DNA of 12,273 nucleotides from Thermoplasmata archaeon (GTDB lineage: Archaea > Thermoplasmatota > Thermoplasmata > UBA10834), in contig JALOTO010000027.1 of the NCBI GenBank assembly GCA_025457845.1, positions 1 through 12,273 on the forward strand. Direction: 5' to 3'. This document shows positions 6,703 through 12,273 of this stretch, piece by piece (position 1 is the first letter of the stretch; every line of letters starts with the position of its first letter). A model generated the notes under the pieces. It searched no databases. It saw nothing but the letters and a program-made list of their open reading frames with translations, and was not told where the DNA came from. Made by a program: the position numbers and the translations under genes.

Positions 6703-6723
6703 CACCAATGCTTTATATTGGTG
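6703..6723 (+). promoter_or_regulatory. Aminotransferase promoter: TATA box inside a perfect inverted repeat
   Basis: CACCAAT (6703-6709) and ATTGGTG (6717-6723) are exact reverse complements separated by 7 bp. The TATA box CTTTATATT (6711-6719) occupies the centre. A dimeric regulator bound here would block TBP, so this reads as a repressor operator. It also rules out the TTG at 6718 as the start, since that codon lies within the TATA box. Confidence 0.55.
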
Positions 6724-6753
6724 GGGCTCCTGACCCTTCACGAGGCGTTAGAA

Positions 6754-7905
6754 ATGATCTCGGAGCGTGTGAAGCGCGTGCAGGAATCAGGCACGATGAA
6801 GATGAAGGAGCTGGCCGGCAAGAAGAAGGCCGAGGGCAAGAAGATCATCTCCTTCACCGTCGGAGAGCCGGATTTCGATACGCCCAAGCACATCGTCGAG
6901 GCTGCGAAGAAGGCGCTGGACGAGGGCAAGACCAGATACCTCGACGCCCCCGGACTCCCCGCCCTCAGGGAGGCTATCGCGGTCGCGTCGAAGAGGGACA
7001 ACGGGATACCCTGCTCCGCATCCGACGTGCTCGTCACGCCTACGAAGCAGGCGATATTCGAGACCATCATGGCGACGATCAACGATGGCGACGAGGTCAT
7101 CATGCCCGACCCGTCGTGGGTCACCTACGAGCCGTGCGTGCAGATGGCGAACGGCAAGGCCGTCCCCTGCGTGACCCGCGAGGAGGACGAGTGGAGGATG
7201 GTCCCGGAGAGGATCGCCGAGCTCATCACCCCGAAGACCAAGATGATACTCATGAACTCGCCGTCCAACCCGTGCGGGTCGGTCGCGACCAAGGACGACA
7301 TCAAGGGGATCGCGGACCTGGCCAAGGACCACAACCTCCTCGTACTCACGGACGAGGTCTACGAGAAGATCATCTTCGACGGGCTCAAGCACTACTCCAT
7401 CGCGGCCGAGCCGGGGATGTTCGACAGGACCATCACCGTCAGCGGCTTCTCGAAGACGTATGCGATGACCGGCTGGCGCATGGGCTGGCTGATCGCCCCG
7501 AAGCCGATCTTCAAGGGCATCAACAAGGTCCAGCAGCACTCCATCACCCACGCCTGTTCGTTCGCGCAGTACGGTGCCCTCGCGGCGTTCACTGGCCCGC
7601 AGGAGCCGATGAAGGCGATGGTCAAGGAGTTCCAGGAGCGCAGGGACCTCGTCATGAAGATCATCAAGGAGATCCCGCAGCTGCACTGCGACACGCCCAA
7701 GGGCGCGTTCTACGTCTTCCCGAGGTACGAGGGCAGCATGAAGTCCGAGGAGATGGCCCTGCACCTCATGGACAAGGCAGAGGTCGCATGCACGGGTGGC
7801 GCCGCGTTCGGCGCCTCCGGCGAGCAGCACCTCAGGTTCTCCTACGCGACGGACAAGAAGAGCATCGAGGTCGGCCTCGAGAGGATCAAGAATGCCCTGG
7901 CCTGA
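6754..7905 (+). CDS. Pyridoxal-phosphate-dependent aminotransferase, class I/II (aspartate aminotransferase-like)
   Basis: Transfers amino groups between an amino acid and a 2-keto acid using PLP; cytosolic. It has 383 residues, normal for the family. Near the N-terminus is VGEPDFDTP; then NSPSNPCG (168-175, a variant of the usual NPxNPTG), TDEVY (199-203) whose Asp contacts the PLP nitrogen, SGFSKTYAMTGWRMGW with the Schiff-base Lys234, and LRFSYA with Arg361 for the substrate carboxylate. ATG 6754 is chosen because the frame upstream runs into the TATA box; it starts MISERVKRVQES, typical for this group. Exact amino-donor specificity cannot be read: aspartate, alanine or aromatic acids are possible. 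It is divergent from the AIR-synthase gene and convergent with the GNAT gene. The inverted repeat on its promoter suggests regulated expression. Confidence 0.9.
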   Translation: MISERVKRVQESGTMKMKELAGKKKAEGKKIISFTVGEPDFDTPKHIVEAAKKALDEGKTRYLDAPGLPALREAIAVASKRDNGIPCSASDVLVTPTKQAIFETIMATINDGDEVIMPDPSWVTYEPCVQMANGKAVPCVTREEDEWRMVPERIAELITPKTKMILMNSPSNPCGSVATKDDIKGIADLAKDHNLLVLTDEVYEKIIFDGLKHYSIAAEPGMFDRTITVSGFSKTYAMTGWRMGWLIAPKPIFKGINKVQQHSITHACSFAQYGALAAFTGPQEPMKAMVKEFQERRDLVMKIIKEIPQLHCDTPKGAFYVFPRYEGSMKSEEMALHLMDKAEVACTGGAAFGASGEQHLRFSYATDKKSIEVGLERIKNALA

Positions 7906-7914
7906 GGCCGGGGC
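7894..7914 (+). terminator. 9-bp hairpin with the aminotransferase stop codon as its loop
   Basis: GCCCTGGCC (7894-7902) pairs with GGCCGGGGC (7906-7914) over nine positions, including one T-G pair; the 3-nt loop TGA (7903-7905) is the stop codon. The GNAT stop follows directly on the other strand (7917-7915). No T-run follows, so it is not a classic archaeal terminator. It may pause or protect the 3' end, or be chance in GC-rich DNA. Confidence 0.35.
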
Positions 7915-8496
7915 TCACGCCTTCTTCTCCTCCCTCTTCCGGACGACCTTCCTGCGCAGCCGCTTCGGCTCCTGAGCGAGCAGGGCGGTCGCGGGGTACG
8001 CGTCGATGTCCATGCGCTTCTGGATCATCAGGGGCTTGAAACCTAGCTGCCCCCAGACGGCGCGGGCCTCGAAGTTGGCCGCCGCGACGGATAGCTGGAC
8101 GCTCTTGACGCGGTTCTTCTTGAACCATCTCAGGGCGACCTTCAGCATCTCCTTGGCTATGCCCTTGCGCCTCCTCTCCTGCCTGACGTAGACGTCGGAG
8201 ATGATCCCGAGGGTCCTCTCCTTGAAGATCGGGGCGTTGGGCGAGAGCATGCAGAGCATGAACCCGACCACGACGCCGTCCTCCTGGGCGACTATGAGCT
8301 TCGTGCTCTTCTCCGAGAACTTCTTCGACAGGTACCTGGACCACTTCTCGCGGCTGTCGGTTGCGGGGGTGAAGAGCGGGGAGAGCCTGCCGTGGTGCTC
8401 CACGAGCTCGTCCCAGAGTCCGACCACGGCCTCGAGGTCCGTGGCCCGCCCTTCCCTGATCTCGATGACCCTCGCTATTCTCCCAGTCTCCGACAG
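7915..8496 (-). CDS. GNAT-family N-acetyltransferase
   Basis: Acetyl-CoA-dependent acyltransferase of unknown substrate, about 193 residues. The acetyl-CoA motif A is DVYVRQERRRKGIAKEML (about 101-118, with the Q/RxxGxA turn), followed by the NFEARAVWGQLGF motif B (about 141-153). The C-terminus is a basic tail ending in RKREEKKA. The first GTG (8427) would cut off strand 1 and helix 1 of the fold. The open frame upstream reads IEIREGRATDLEAV, a typical GNAT beginning, but contains no ATG, GTG or TTG. CTG 8496-8494, after GGGGACA, is the likely start. The gene begins 35 bp after serA on the same strand and may be transcribed with it. It could act on a protein terminus or a small molecule; I cannot tell. 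Confidence 0.8.
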   Translation of the reverse strand: MSETGRIARVIEIREGRATDLEAVVGLWDELVEHHGRLSPLFTPATDSREKWSRYLSKKFSEKSTKLIVAQEDGVVVGFMLCMLSPNAPIFKERTLGIISDVYVRQERRRKGIAKEMLKVALRWFKKNRVKSVQLSVAAANFEARAVWGQLGFKPLMIQKRMDIDAYPATALLAQEPKRLRRKVVRKREEKKA

Positions 8497-8531
8497 TGTC
8501 CCCTGCCAGTACCGAAGAACCCTTGACGGGG

Positions 8532-8541
8532 TTAAAGCCTT
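8532..8541 (-). promoter_or_regulatory. Weak TATA-like sequence upstream of the GNAT gene
   Basis: AGGCTTTAAC on the minus strand overlaps the serA stop and resembles other promoters in this window (GGCTTA/GCTTTA core). It would start transcription near 8510, within reach of the CTG start. Read-through from serA is an equally good explanation. Confidence 0.25.
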
Positions 8542-10100
8542 ATCGCCGTGGCGGAGGTCAGGTCAGGTATCTTCCTGACTTTCTCCAGCACGGCTGGCGG
8601 GACGTCGTCGTCCAGGGTGAGTATCATCATGGCGGGCCCGCGCACCTTCTGCCTCGCGACCTCCATGCTCGCTATGTTCACGTCGTTGCCGCCGAGCACG
8701 GTGCCTACCTTGCCTATCATCCCGGGCTTGTCCATGTGCGCGATGAGCAGGAAGTTTCCCTCGGGCTGTATGTCCACCGAGCTGCCGTCTATCTCGACGA
8801 TCCTGCCGCCCTTGTCCTGGAGCAGTGCGCCCGCGACCGAGGTCGAAACGCCGTCGGTCCTGAGCGTGACCCTGATCAGGTTCTTGAACTGGCCTGCGTC
8901 ATCGGATGTGGATGAGACTATGTCCAGGCCCCGGGCCTTCGCCATCGCGAGGGCGTTGATGTAGTTGACATTGTACTCCTCGGACATGGGCCTGAGGAGG
9001 CCCGTGACCACGCTCGCGACTATGATCCTGACGTCCTTCTGCGCGAGGTCGCCCCTGCAGGAGACCTCGACCTTGCCGGCGGCGCACTTGCCCATCTGGC
9101 ATGCCAGCGTTCCCAGCTTCTCCGCCAGCGGCATGTAGGGCACGAGCTCCGGGTCGAGCTTGGCAGGGAGGTTCACCGCGTTCCTGATGATGTTGTCCTG
9201 GAGGTACGCGACGACCTGATCGGCTATCTCGGAGCCGACGTCCTCCTGCGCCTCGCTCGTCGTGGCGCCTAGGTGCGGCGTCAGGATGGCGTTGGGGAGC
9301 GTGATGAGCTTGGAGCCCGTCGGCGGCTCGCTGACGAAGACGTCGAGCGCGGCCCCTGCGATCCTGTTCTCAGAGAGCGCCTCGTACAGTGCCTCCTCGT
9401 TGACGACGCCTCCCCTGGCGCAGTTTATCAGCACCGCGCTCTTCTTCATCTTCACGAGCTCGTTCTTGCCGACTATGTCCTTGGTCTGCGGCGTCAACGG
9501 CGTGTGGATCGTCAGGAAGTCGGACTCCTCGAGGACCCTGTCCAGGGTCACCAGGCGCACGTGGAGCTTGATCCCGACCTCGGGGGAGACCAGCGGGTCG
9601 TAGGCGATGACCTTCATGCCGAGGGCGGCGGCCCTCTTGGAGACCTCGGCCCCGACCCTGCCGAGGCCGATTATGCCCAGAGTCTTGCCCGAGACCTGGG
9701 CGCCCTTCATCTCCTTCCGCTTCCACTCGCCCTTCTTCATGGACGCGTCCGCCTGCGGTATGCGCCTGGCCAGTGCGAAGATGAGCCCGATAGTGAGTTC
9801 CGCGGTGGAGATGACGTTCCCGGAGGGGGCGTTCATGACGAGTATGCCCCTCTCGGTCGCGGCGTCGACGTCGATGTTGTCGACGCCTATTCCCGCCCTG
9901 CCGATCACCTTGAGCTTGGAGGCCTCTATGATCTTCCTCGTGACCTTGGTCGCGCTCCTCACGAGCATCACGTCGTAGTCCTTAATCGCCTTGACCAGCT
10001 CGTCCTCCTTGAGCCCGGTCCTCACGTCGACCTTGTAGCCCTTCGCCCTCAGCATCTCGATGCCGTTCTTCGAGATGTCGTCCGCGACTAGTACCTTCAT
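8532..10100 (-). CDS. serA: D-3-phosphoglycerate dehydrogenase
   Basis: First enzyme of the phosphorylated serine pathway: NAD-dependent oxidation of 3-phosphoglycerate to 3-phosphohydroxypyruvate. It has 522 residues, the long form. The D-2-hydroxyacid dehydrogenase core has the Rossmann turn GLGRVG (145-150) and the catalytic set Arg229 (NCARGG), Glu258 (VSEPP) and His276 (TPHLGATTS). An intervening (ASB-type) region spans about 313-440, and a C-terminal ACT domain from about 450 (FLLIAHMDKPGMIGKVG) usually gives feedback control by serine. ATG 10100 is chosen: GGTGA (10110-10106) precedes it by 5 nt. The upstream TTG at 10121 adds seven unconserved residues. The GNAT gene follows after 35 bp. 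The nearby aminotransferase is class I/II rather than SerC, so this is not a complete serine cluster. Confidence 0.95.
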   Translation of the reverse strand: MKVLVADDISKNGIEMLRAKGYKVDVRTGLKEDELVKAIKDYDVMLVRSATKVTRKIIEASKLKVIGRAGIGVDNIDVDAATERGILVMNAPSGNVISTAELTIGLIFALARRIPQADASMKKGEWKRKEMKGAQVSGKTLGIIGLGRVGAEVSKRAAALGMKVIAYDPLVSPEVGIKLHVRLVTLDRVLEESDFLTIHTPLTPQTKDIVGKNELVKMKKSAVLINCARGGVVNEEALYEALSENRIAGAALDVFVSEPPTGSKLITLPNAILTPHLGATTSEAQEDVGSEIADQVVAYLQDNIIRNAVNLPAKLDPELVPYMPLAEKLGTLACQMGKCAAGKVEVSCRGDLAQKDVRIIVASVVTGLLRPMSEEYNVNYINALAMAKARGLDIVSSTSDDAGQFKNLIRVTLRTDGVSTSVAGALLQDKGGRIVEIDGSSVDIQPEGNFLLIAHMDKPGMIGKVGTVLGGNDVNIASMEVARQKVRGPAMMILTLDDDVPPAVLEKVRKIPDLTSATAIRL

Positions 10101-10355
10101 CCGAGTCACCCTGCCAGTCAATGTCTCGCTATGCCGGAGTGTGTAGGCGCAACCCCGATATCAATCTGTTGCACGGGTTCGCTGGCGATGTCCGGTTCTG
10201 TGCCTCGATTCGGACGTCCTTCGGTGCTTCCCGGCCGACATGTTCACGCCGCAATGCGCGTGGCGCGCGCTCGTGCGCACGGCTATTCTCGACGGGTGCG
10301 ACGGAGTCCACCAAGGCTTAATAGCCCTCGCGTTTGTATCCGTCCCGGAAGCCCG
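10101..10355. promoter_or_regulatory. Divergent intergenic region, serA / SRPBCC gene
   Basis: About 255 bp without a convincing gene. On the minus strand, GGTGA (10110-10106) is the serA ribosome site and TTGATATCGG (10166-10157) is a possible serA TATA box, leaving a leader of about 35 nt. On the plus strand, GCTTAATAG (10316-10324) is a TATA box about 35 bp before ATG 10356, with GGAAG (10347-10351) as a possible ribosome site. A perfect 10-bp palindrome CGTGCGCACG lies at 10272-10281. Short open frames here show no recognisable domain. Confidence 0.4.
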
Positions 10356-10820
10356 ATGCAGGTCTGCAAACAGCGCGCGGCCGCGAAATGTGCCTTGTCA
10401 GACGCGTTCGAATACGTGGCCGACTGGAAGAACTTCCAGAACTATTTCCCGGTCTTCGTCTCCCTTAAGCCGACCACCGTCGTCGAGTACGGCCCAGGGG
10501 CATCGTTCGACGGCGTGATCGTCCTGGGCAAGGTCGAGTTGAACACGAACCTGGACGTGGTCGAGTTCCTGAAGAACAAGAAGCTCGTGATGAAGTCGAA
10601 CCGCGGCATAAGGACGAAGGTGACCTGGGAGTTCAAGGATGTGGGCGGCAGGATCCTGATAACCTTCGACTTCGAGTACGACCTTCCCATTAACCTCGCC
10701 CTGCGCCAGGACGAGAAGGACGCGATGGCCAAGAGCCTGGAGCAGGCTGCATGCAAGAGCATGGAGCTGCTGAAGTGGCTCCTGGAGTCTCTCCCGCCGG
10801 CGAAGGACGACGATTACTGA
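10356..10820 (+). CDS. SRPBCC-fold (START/polyketide-cyclase-like) protein
   Basis: 154-residue protein with the pattern of a helix-grip SRPBCC fold: an opening strand, FEYVADWKNFQNYFPVFVSLKP (about 18-39, helix and turn typical of the family), alternating strands such as SFDGVIVLGKVELNTNLDVVEF and LITFDFEYDLP, and a long C-terminal helix (about 120-146) lining the cavity. Such proteins bind hydrophobic ligands or act as cyclases/coenzyme carriers; no catalytic residue can be assigned. ATG 10356 is the natural start, about 35 bp past a TATA box. It has no signal peptide or membrane segment. It converges on the Trm112-like gene with a 6-bp gap. The ligand is unknown. Confidence 0.75.
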   Translation: MQVCKQRAAAKCALSDAFEYVADWKNFQNYFPVFVSLKPTTVVEYGPGASFDGVIVLGKVELNTNLDVVEFLKNKKLVMKSNRGIRTKVTWEFKDVGGRILITFDFEYDLPINLALRQDEKDAMAKSLEQAACKSMELLKWLLESLPPAKDDDY

Positions 10821-10826
10821 GCCCCG

Positions 10827-11003
10827 TCACTCCGGCGGCAGCATGTTCGGGATGCCGTCCTCGATCGGGTAGTCGACCTTGCACTTCGGGCACGTGATCG
10901 ACCCCTCGAGGACCTCCTTGTCGTCCTCCTTGACGACCTTGAGCTCGAGCGGATGCTGCTTGCAGACTGGACACGCCAGTATCTCCATGAGCTTCCTCTT
11001 CAT
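10827..11003 (-). CDS. Trm112-family zinc protein (methyltransferase activator)
   Basis: 58-residue protein: MKRKLMEILACPVCK opening, CxxC at 11-14 and CxxC at 38-41 (CPKC), then DYPIEDGIPNMLPPE, the hallmark of Trm112/UPF0434 proteins. In archaea and eukaryotes Trm112 is a small zinc-binding partner that stabilises several class I methyltransferases acting on tRNA, rRNA and release factor. The first half of the long frame upstream of ATG 11003 is not conserved and crosses a promoter. GGGAG lies 4 nt before the ATG as a modest ribosome site. Nep1 in this window is a SPOUT enzyme and not an expected partner. A function as a simple zinc ribbon of unknown role remains possible. Confidence 0.85.
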   Translation of the reverse strand: MKRKLMEILACPVCKQHPLELKVVKEDDKEVLEGSITCPKCKVDYPIEDGIPNMLPPE

Positions 11004-11033
11004 GGGACTCCCGCACGGGCATCGGCCGGCGCC

Positions 11034-11041
11034 GTGATAAG
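11034..11041 (-). promoter_or_regulatory. TATA box of the Trm112-like gene
   Basis: GGCTTATC on the minus strand has its centre about 34 bp before ATG 11003, leaving a leader of about 10 nt with GGGAG. Confidence 0.4.
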
Positions 11042-11065
11042 CCTTTGTGCCGGGTGGTAGCGAAC

Positions 11066-11074
11066 AGTTATTAC
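11066..11074 (+). promoter_or_regulatory. TATA box of the Gfo/Idh/MocA gene
   Basis: AGTTATTAC has its centre about 26 bp before ATG 11097, the spacing expected for a leaderless transcript. Confidence 0.5.
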
Positions 11075-11096
11075 AGGCGAGCGTGATTTCGCACGC

Positions 11097-12074
11097 ATGA
11101 AGGTCGGGGTCATAGGCGTAGGCTCGATGGGCCAGAATCACGTGCGCATCCTGAACGAGATGGGCATGCTCGCGGGGATCGCCGACGCTGTCCCGGATGT
11201 GGCCAGGTCGGTCGCGGCGAAGTACTCTGTTCCGTCCCACACCGATTATCGTGAGCTCCTGGCGACTGACGCCGAGGCGGTCATCGTGGTCACCCCGACC
11301 ACCACGCACCTCGATGTCGCCACCGACGCTCTGCGCGCGGGGAAGCACGTCCTCCTCGAGAAGCCCATGACGGGCAACTCCTCAGACCTGAAGGGGCTGG
11401 TCTCCCTAGCCAAGGCGAAGGGCAAGGTCCTGGCCGGGGGCTTCACCGAGAGGCACAATCCGGCGGTCGGGTTCGCGAAGAAGGCCGTCGAGGCCGGCGA
11501 CTTCGGCGAGCTCATAACCGCCGCGACGAGGCGCGTCTCCTCCCTCCCGACGAGGATCAGGGACGTCGGCGTGGTCATGGACCTCGGGATCCACGACATA
11601 GACGTCGTGCAGCACGTCGTCGCCAGGCCCGCGAGGTCCGTCTACGCCCTCGGCGGGAAGGGCAAGGACATGAAGTACGAGGACCACGCGAACCTGCTCA
11701 TCGACTTCGAGGGCGGGGCCACGGGGTTCGTCGAGGTCAACTGGCTCACCCCGATGAAGGTCAGGAAGCTCGCCCTCACATGCAGCAAGAACTTCGTCGA
11801 GGTGGACTACATGGAGCAGAGCGCGCTGGTCTGCTCCTCGTCGTTCCAGTCCATAGACAAGGGCAACCTGTACAACGTCCCCCTCGAGTTCGACCTGAGG
11901 CGCATCGCGCTGAAGAAGGAGGAACCCCTGAAGCGCGAGCTCAGGGACTTCGTCTCCGCGGCCGAGAAAGGGACGCGCCCCCTCGTGTCAGGTGAGGACG
12001 CGGTCCACACGCTCAGGATAGCGGAGGCCGCCCTGAGGTCCATGCGGTCGGGGCAGAAGGAAGACCTGGTCTGA
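11097..12074 (+). CDS. Gfo/Idh/MocA-family NAD(P)-dependent oxidoreductase (nucleotide-sugar dehydrogenase-like)
   Basis: 325-residue sugar oxidoreductase. The N-terminal Rossmann domain opens with GVIGVGSMGQNH (GxGxxG at 7-12). EKPMTGN holds the conserved Lys89 of the EKP motif. The C-terminal sheet domain has DLGIHDIDVV (162-171), whose HDID is typical of this family's catalytic histidine region. The pattern is closest, by memory, to archaeal UDP-N-acetylglucosamine 3-dehydrogenases that feed amino-sugar synthesis for glycans, but substrate choice in this family cannot be read from motifs alone. The mRNA is predicted to be leaderless. A nucleotide-sugar epimerase-like gene follows on the same strand with its own TATA box, supporting a surface-polysaccharide or N-glycan role. 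Confidence 0.85.
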   Translation: MKVGVIGVGSMGQNHVRILNEMGMLAGIADAVPDVARSVAAKYSVPSHTDYRELLATDAEAVIVVTPTTTHLDVATDALRAGKHVLLEKPMTGNSSDLKGLVSLAKAKGKVLAGGFTERHNPAVGFAKKAVEAGDFGELITAATRRVSSLPTRIRDVGVVMDLGIHDIDVVQHVVARPARSVYALGGKGKDMKYEDHANLLIDFEGGATGFVEVNWLTPMKVRKLALTCSKNFVEVDYMEQSALVCSSSFQSIDKGNLYNVPLEFDLRRIALKKEEPLKRELRDFVSAAEKGTRPLVSGEDAVHTLRIAEAALRSMRSGQKEDLV

Positions 12075-12086
12075 GCCCCTGAGAAC

Positions 12087-12096
12087 CTAGATATCC
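12087..12096 (+). promoter_or_regulatory. TATA box of the SDR gene at the right edge
   Basis: CCTAGATATC has its centre about 26 bp before ATG 12118, fitting a leaderless mRNA, although the Gfo/Idh gene ends only 43 bp upstream of that ATG. Confidence 0.4.
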
Positions 12097-12117
12097 CACC
12101 TGCCCGATTGTCCCTCG

Positions 12118-12273
12118 ATGAAGGTACTCGTGACGGGCAGCGCTGGCCAGCTCGGTTCCATAGCGTGCGAGATGATGGCCGACGCGCACGAGGTCATAGG
12201 GCTCGACATCAGGCCGTCCCCCTACCCCGGCGTCAAGGAGGTCACCGTCGAGGGCGACATCCGGAGGCCGAAG
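12118..12273 (+). CDS. NAD-dependent epimerase/dehydratase, extended SDR (partial, N-terminus)
   Basis: 52 codons before the window ends. MKVLVTGSAGQLGS contains the GxxGxxG nucleotide-binding turn of extended short-chain dehydrogenases, and GLDIRPSPY has the acidic residue after strand 2 typical of NAD-dependent nucleotide-sugar epimerases and dehydratases. The catalytic YxxxK lies beyond the window, so UDP-glucose epimerase, dTDP-sugar reductase and related activities cannot be told apart. It follows the Gfo/Idh gene on the same strand and probably shares its nucleotide-sugar pathway. Confidence 0.8.
   Translation, partial: MKVLVTGSAGQLGSIACEMMADAHEVIGLDIRPSPYPGVKEVTVEGDIRRPK

Noticed and set aside
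6718..6720. TTG as the aminotransferase start
   Set aside because: It lies within the TATA box and inverted repeat; transcription should begin downstream of it.
6787..7830. Minus-strand open frame of 347 codons antisense to the aminotransferase
   Set aside because: Composition is leucine/arginine/aspartate-biased with no fold signature; antisense shadow.
6462..8039. Long plus-strand open frame (525 codons) over the aminotransferase
   Set aside because: Its translation is low-complexity Arg/Gly/Asp-rich, and it is shifted against a gene with every PLP-enzyme motif; typical GC-rich shadow.
8425..8427. GTG as the GNAT start
   Set aside because: It would remove the first strand and helix of the fold, which are recognisable just upstream in frame.
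6754..10100. Serine-biosynthesis cluster made of the aminotransferase and serA
   Set aside because: The aminotransferase is class I/II, not SerC-like class V, is on the other strand, and is separated by the GNAT gene.
10272..10281. Perfect palindrome CGTGCGCACG as an operator
   Set aside because: Ten bases in a very GC-rich spacer can arise by chance, and it is about 35 bp upstream of any TATA box; noted only in the intergenic entry.
1..12273. tRNA, rRNA, CRISPR array, insertion sequence or attachment site
   Set aside because: I looked in the intergenic regions for clover-leaf arms, spaced repeats, transposase motifs and flanking repeats and found none I could support by eye.

Overview
The window is GC-rich chromosomal DNA from an archaeon. 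This is shown by a PurP-type purine ligase (an archaeal enzyme), an archaeal/eukaryotic-type Nep1 rRNA methyltransferase, TATA boxes in front of most transcription units, and several genes whose start codon lies about 26 bp past the TATA centre, as expected for leaderless mRNAs. The frequent AGG (Arg) and ATA (Ile) codons and the gene content would fit a high-GC Thermoplasmatota lineage, but that placement is a guess. I see no insertion sequence, CRISPR array, tRNA or rRNA; genes are packed tightly on both strands.

Left part (1-3744): a minus-strand operon encodes an opine-dehydrogenase-family oxidoreductase followed by a cobalamin-dependent mutase. In the mutase, a MutS-like B12 domain is fused ahead of a MutE-like barrel. 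A third gene may begin at the left edge. Divergent to it is a winged-helix regulator with two CBS domains. The shared intergenic region carries a 10-bp-periodic array of GTGAATAA-like repeats next to the TATA box. This regulator plus operon is the least explained and most interesting unit here.

Middle part (3827-8496): purP and nep1 are translationally linked (TTGA overlap). A HypE/PurM-like AIR-synthase-family gene runs toward nep1 and overlaps its end by 59 bp. A class I/II aminotransferase follows, with a perfect 7-7-7 inverted repeat centred on its TATA box. A GNAT acetyltransferase converges on it, and a hairpin with the aminotransferase stop codon in its loop lies at the junction.

Right part (8532-12273): serA (phosphoglycerate dehydrogenase with an intervening ASB-type region and an ACT domain) lies just upstream of the GNAT gene on the minus strand. 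Then come an SRPBCC-fold protein, a Trm112-like zinc protein, a Gfo/Idh/MocA oxidoreductase resembling nucleotide-sugar dehydrogenases, and the first 52 codons of a nucleotide-sugar epimerase-like SDR. Apart from the left operon and the unassigned AIR-synthase and GNAT genes, this is core metabolism: purine and serine synthesis, transamination, rRNA/translation-factor modification, and probable surface-sugar synthesis.

Several starts differ from the longest open frame, and the reasons are given per gene. Two genes (mutase and GNAT) have no ATG, GTG or TTG at the position their domains require, and seem to start at CTG.
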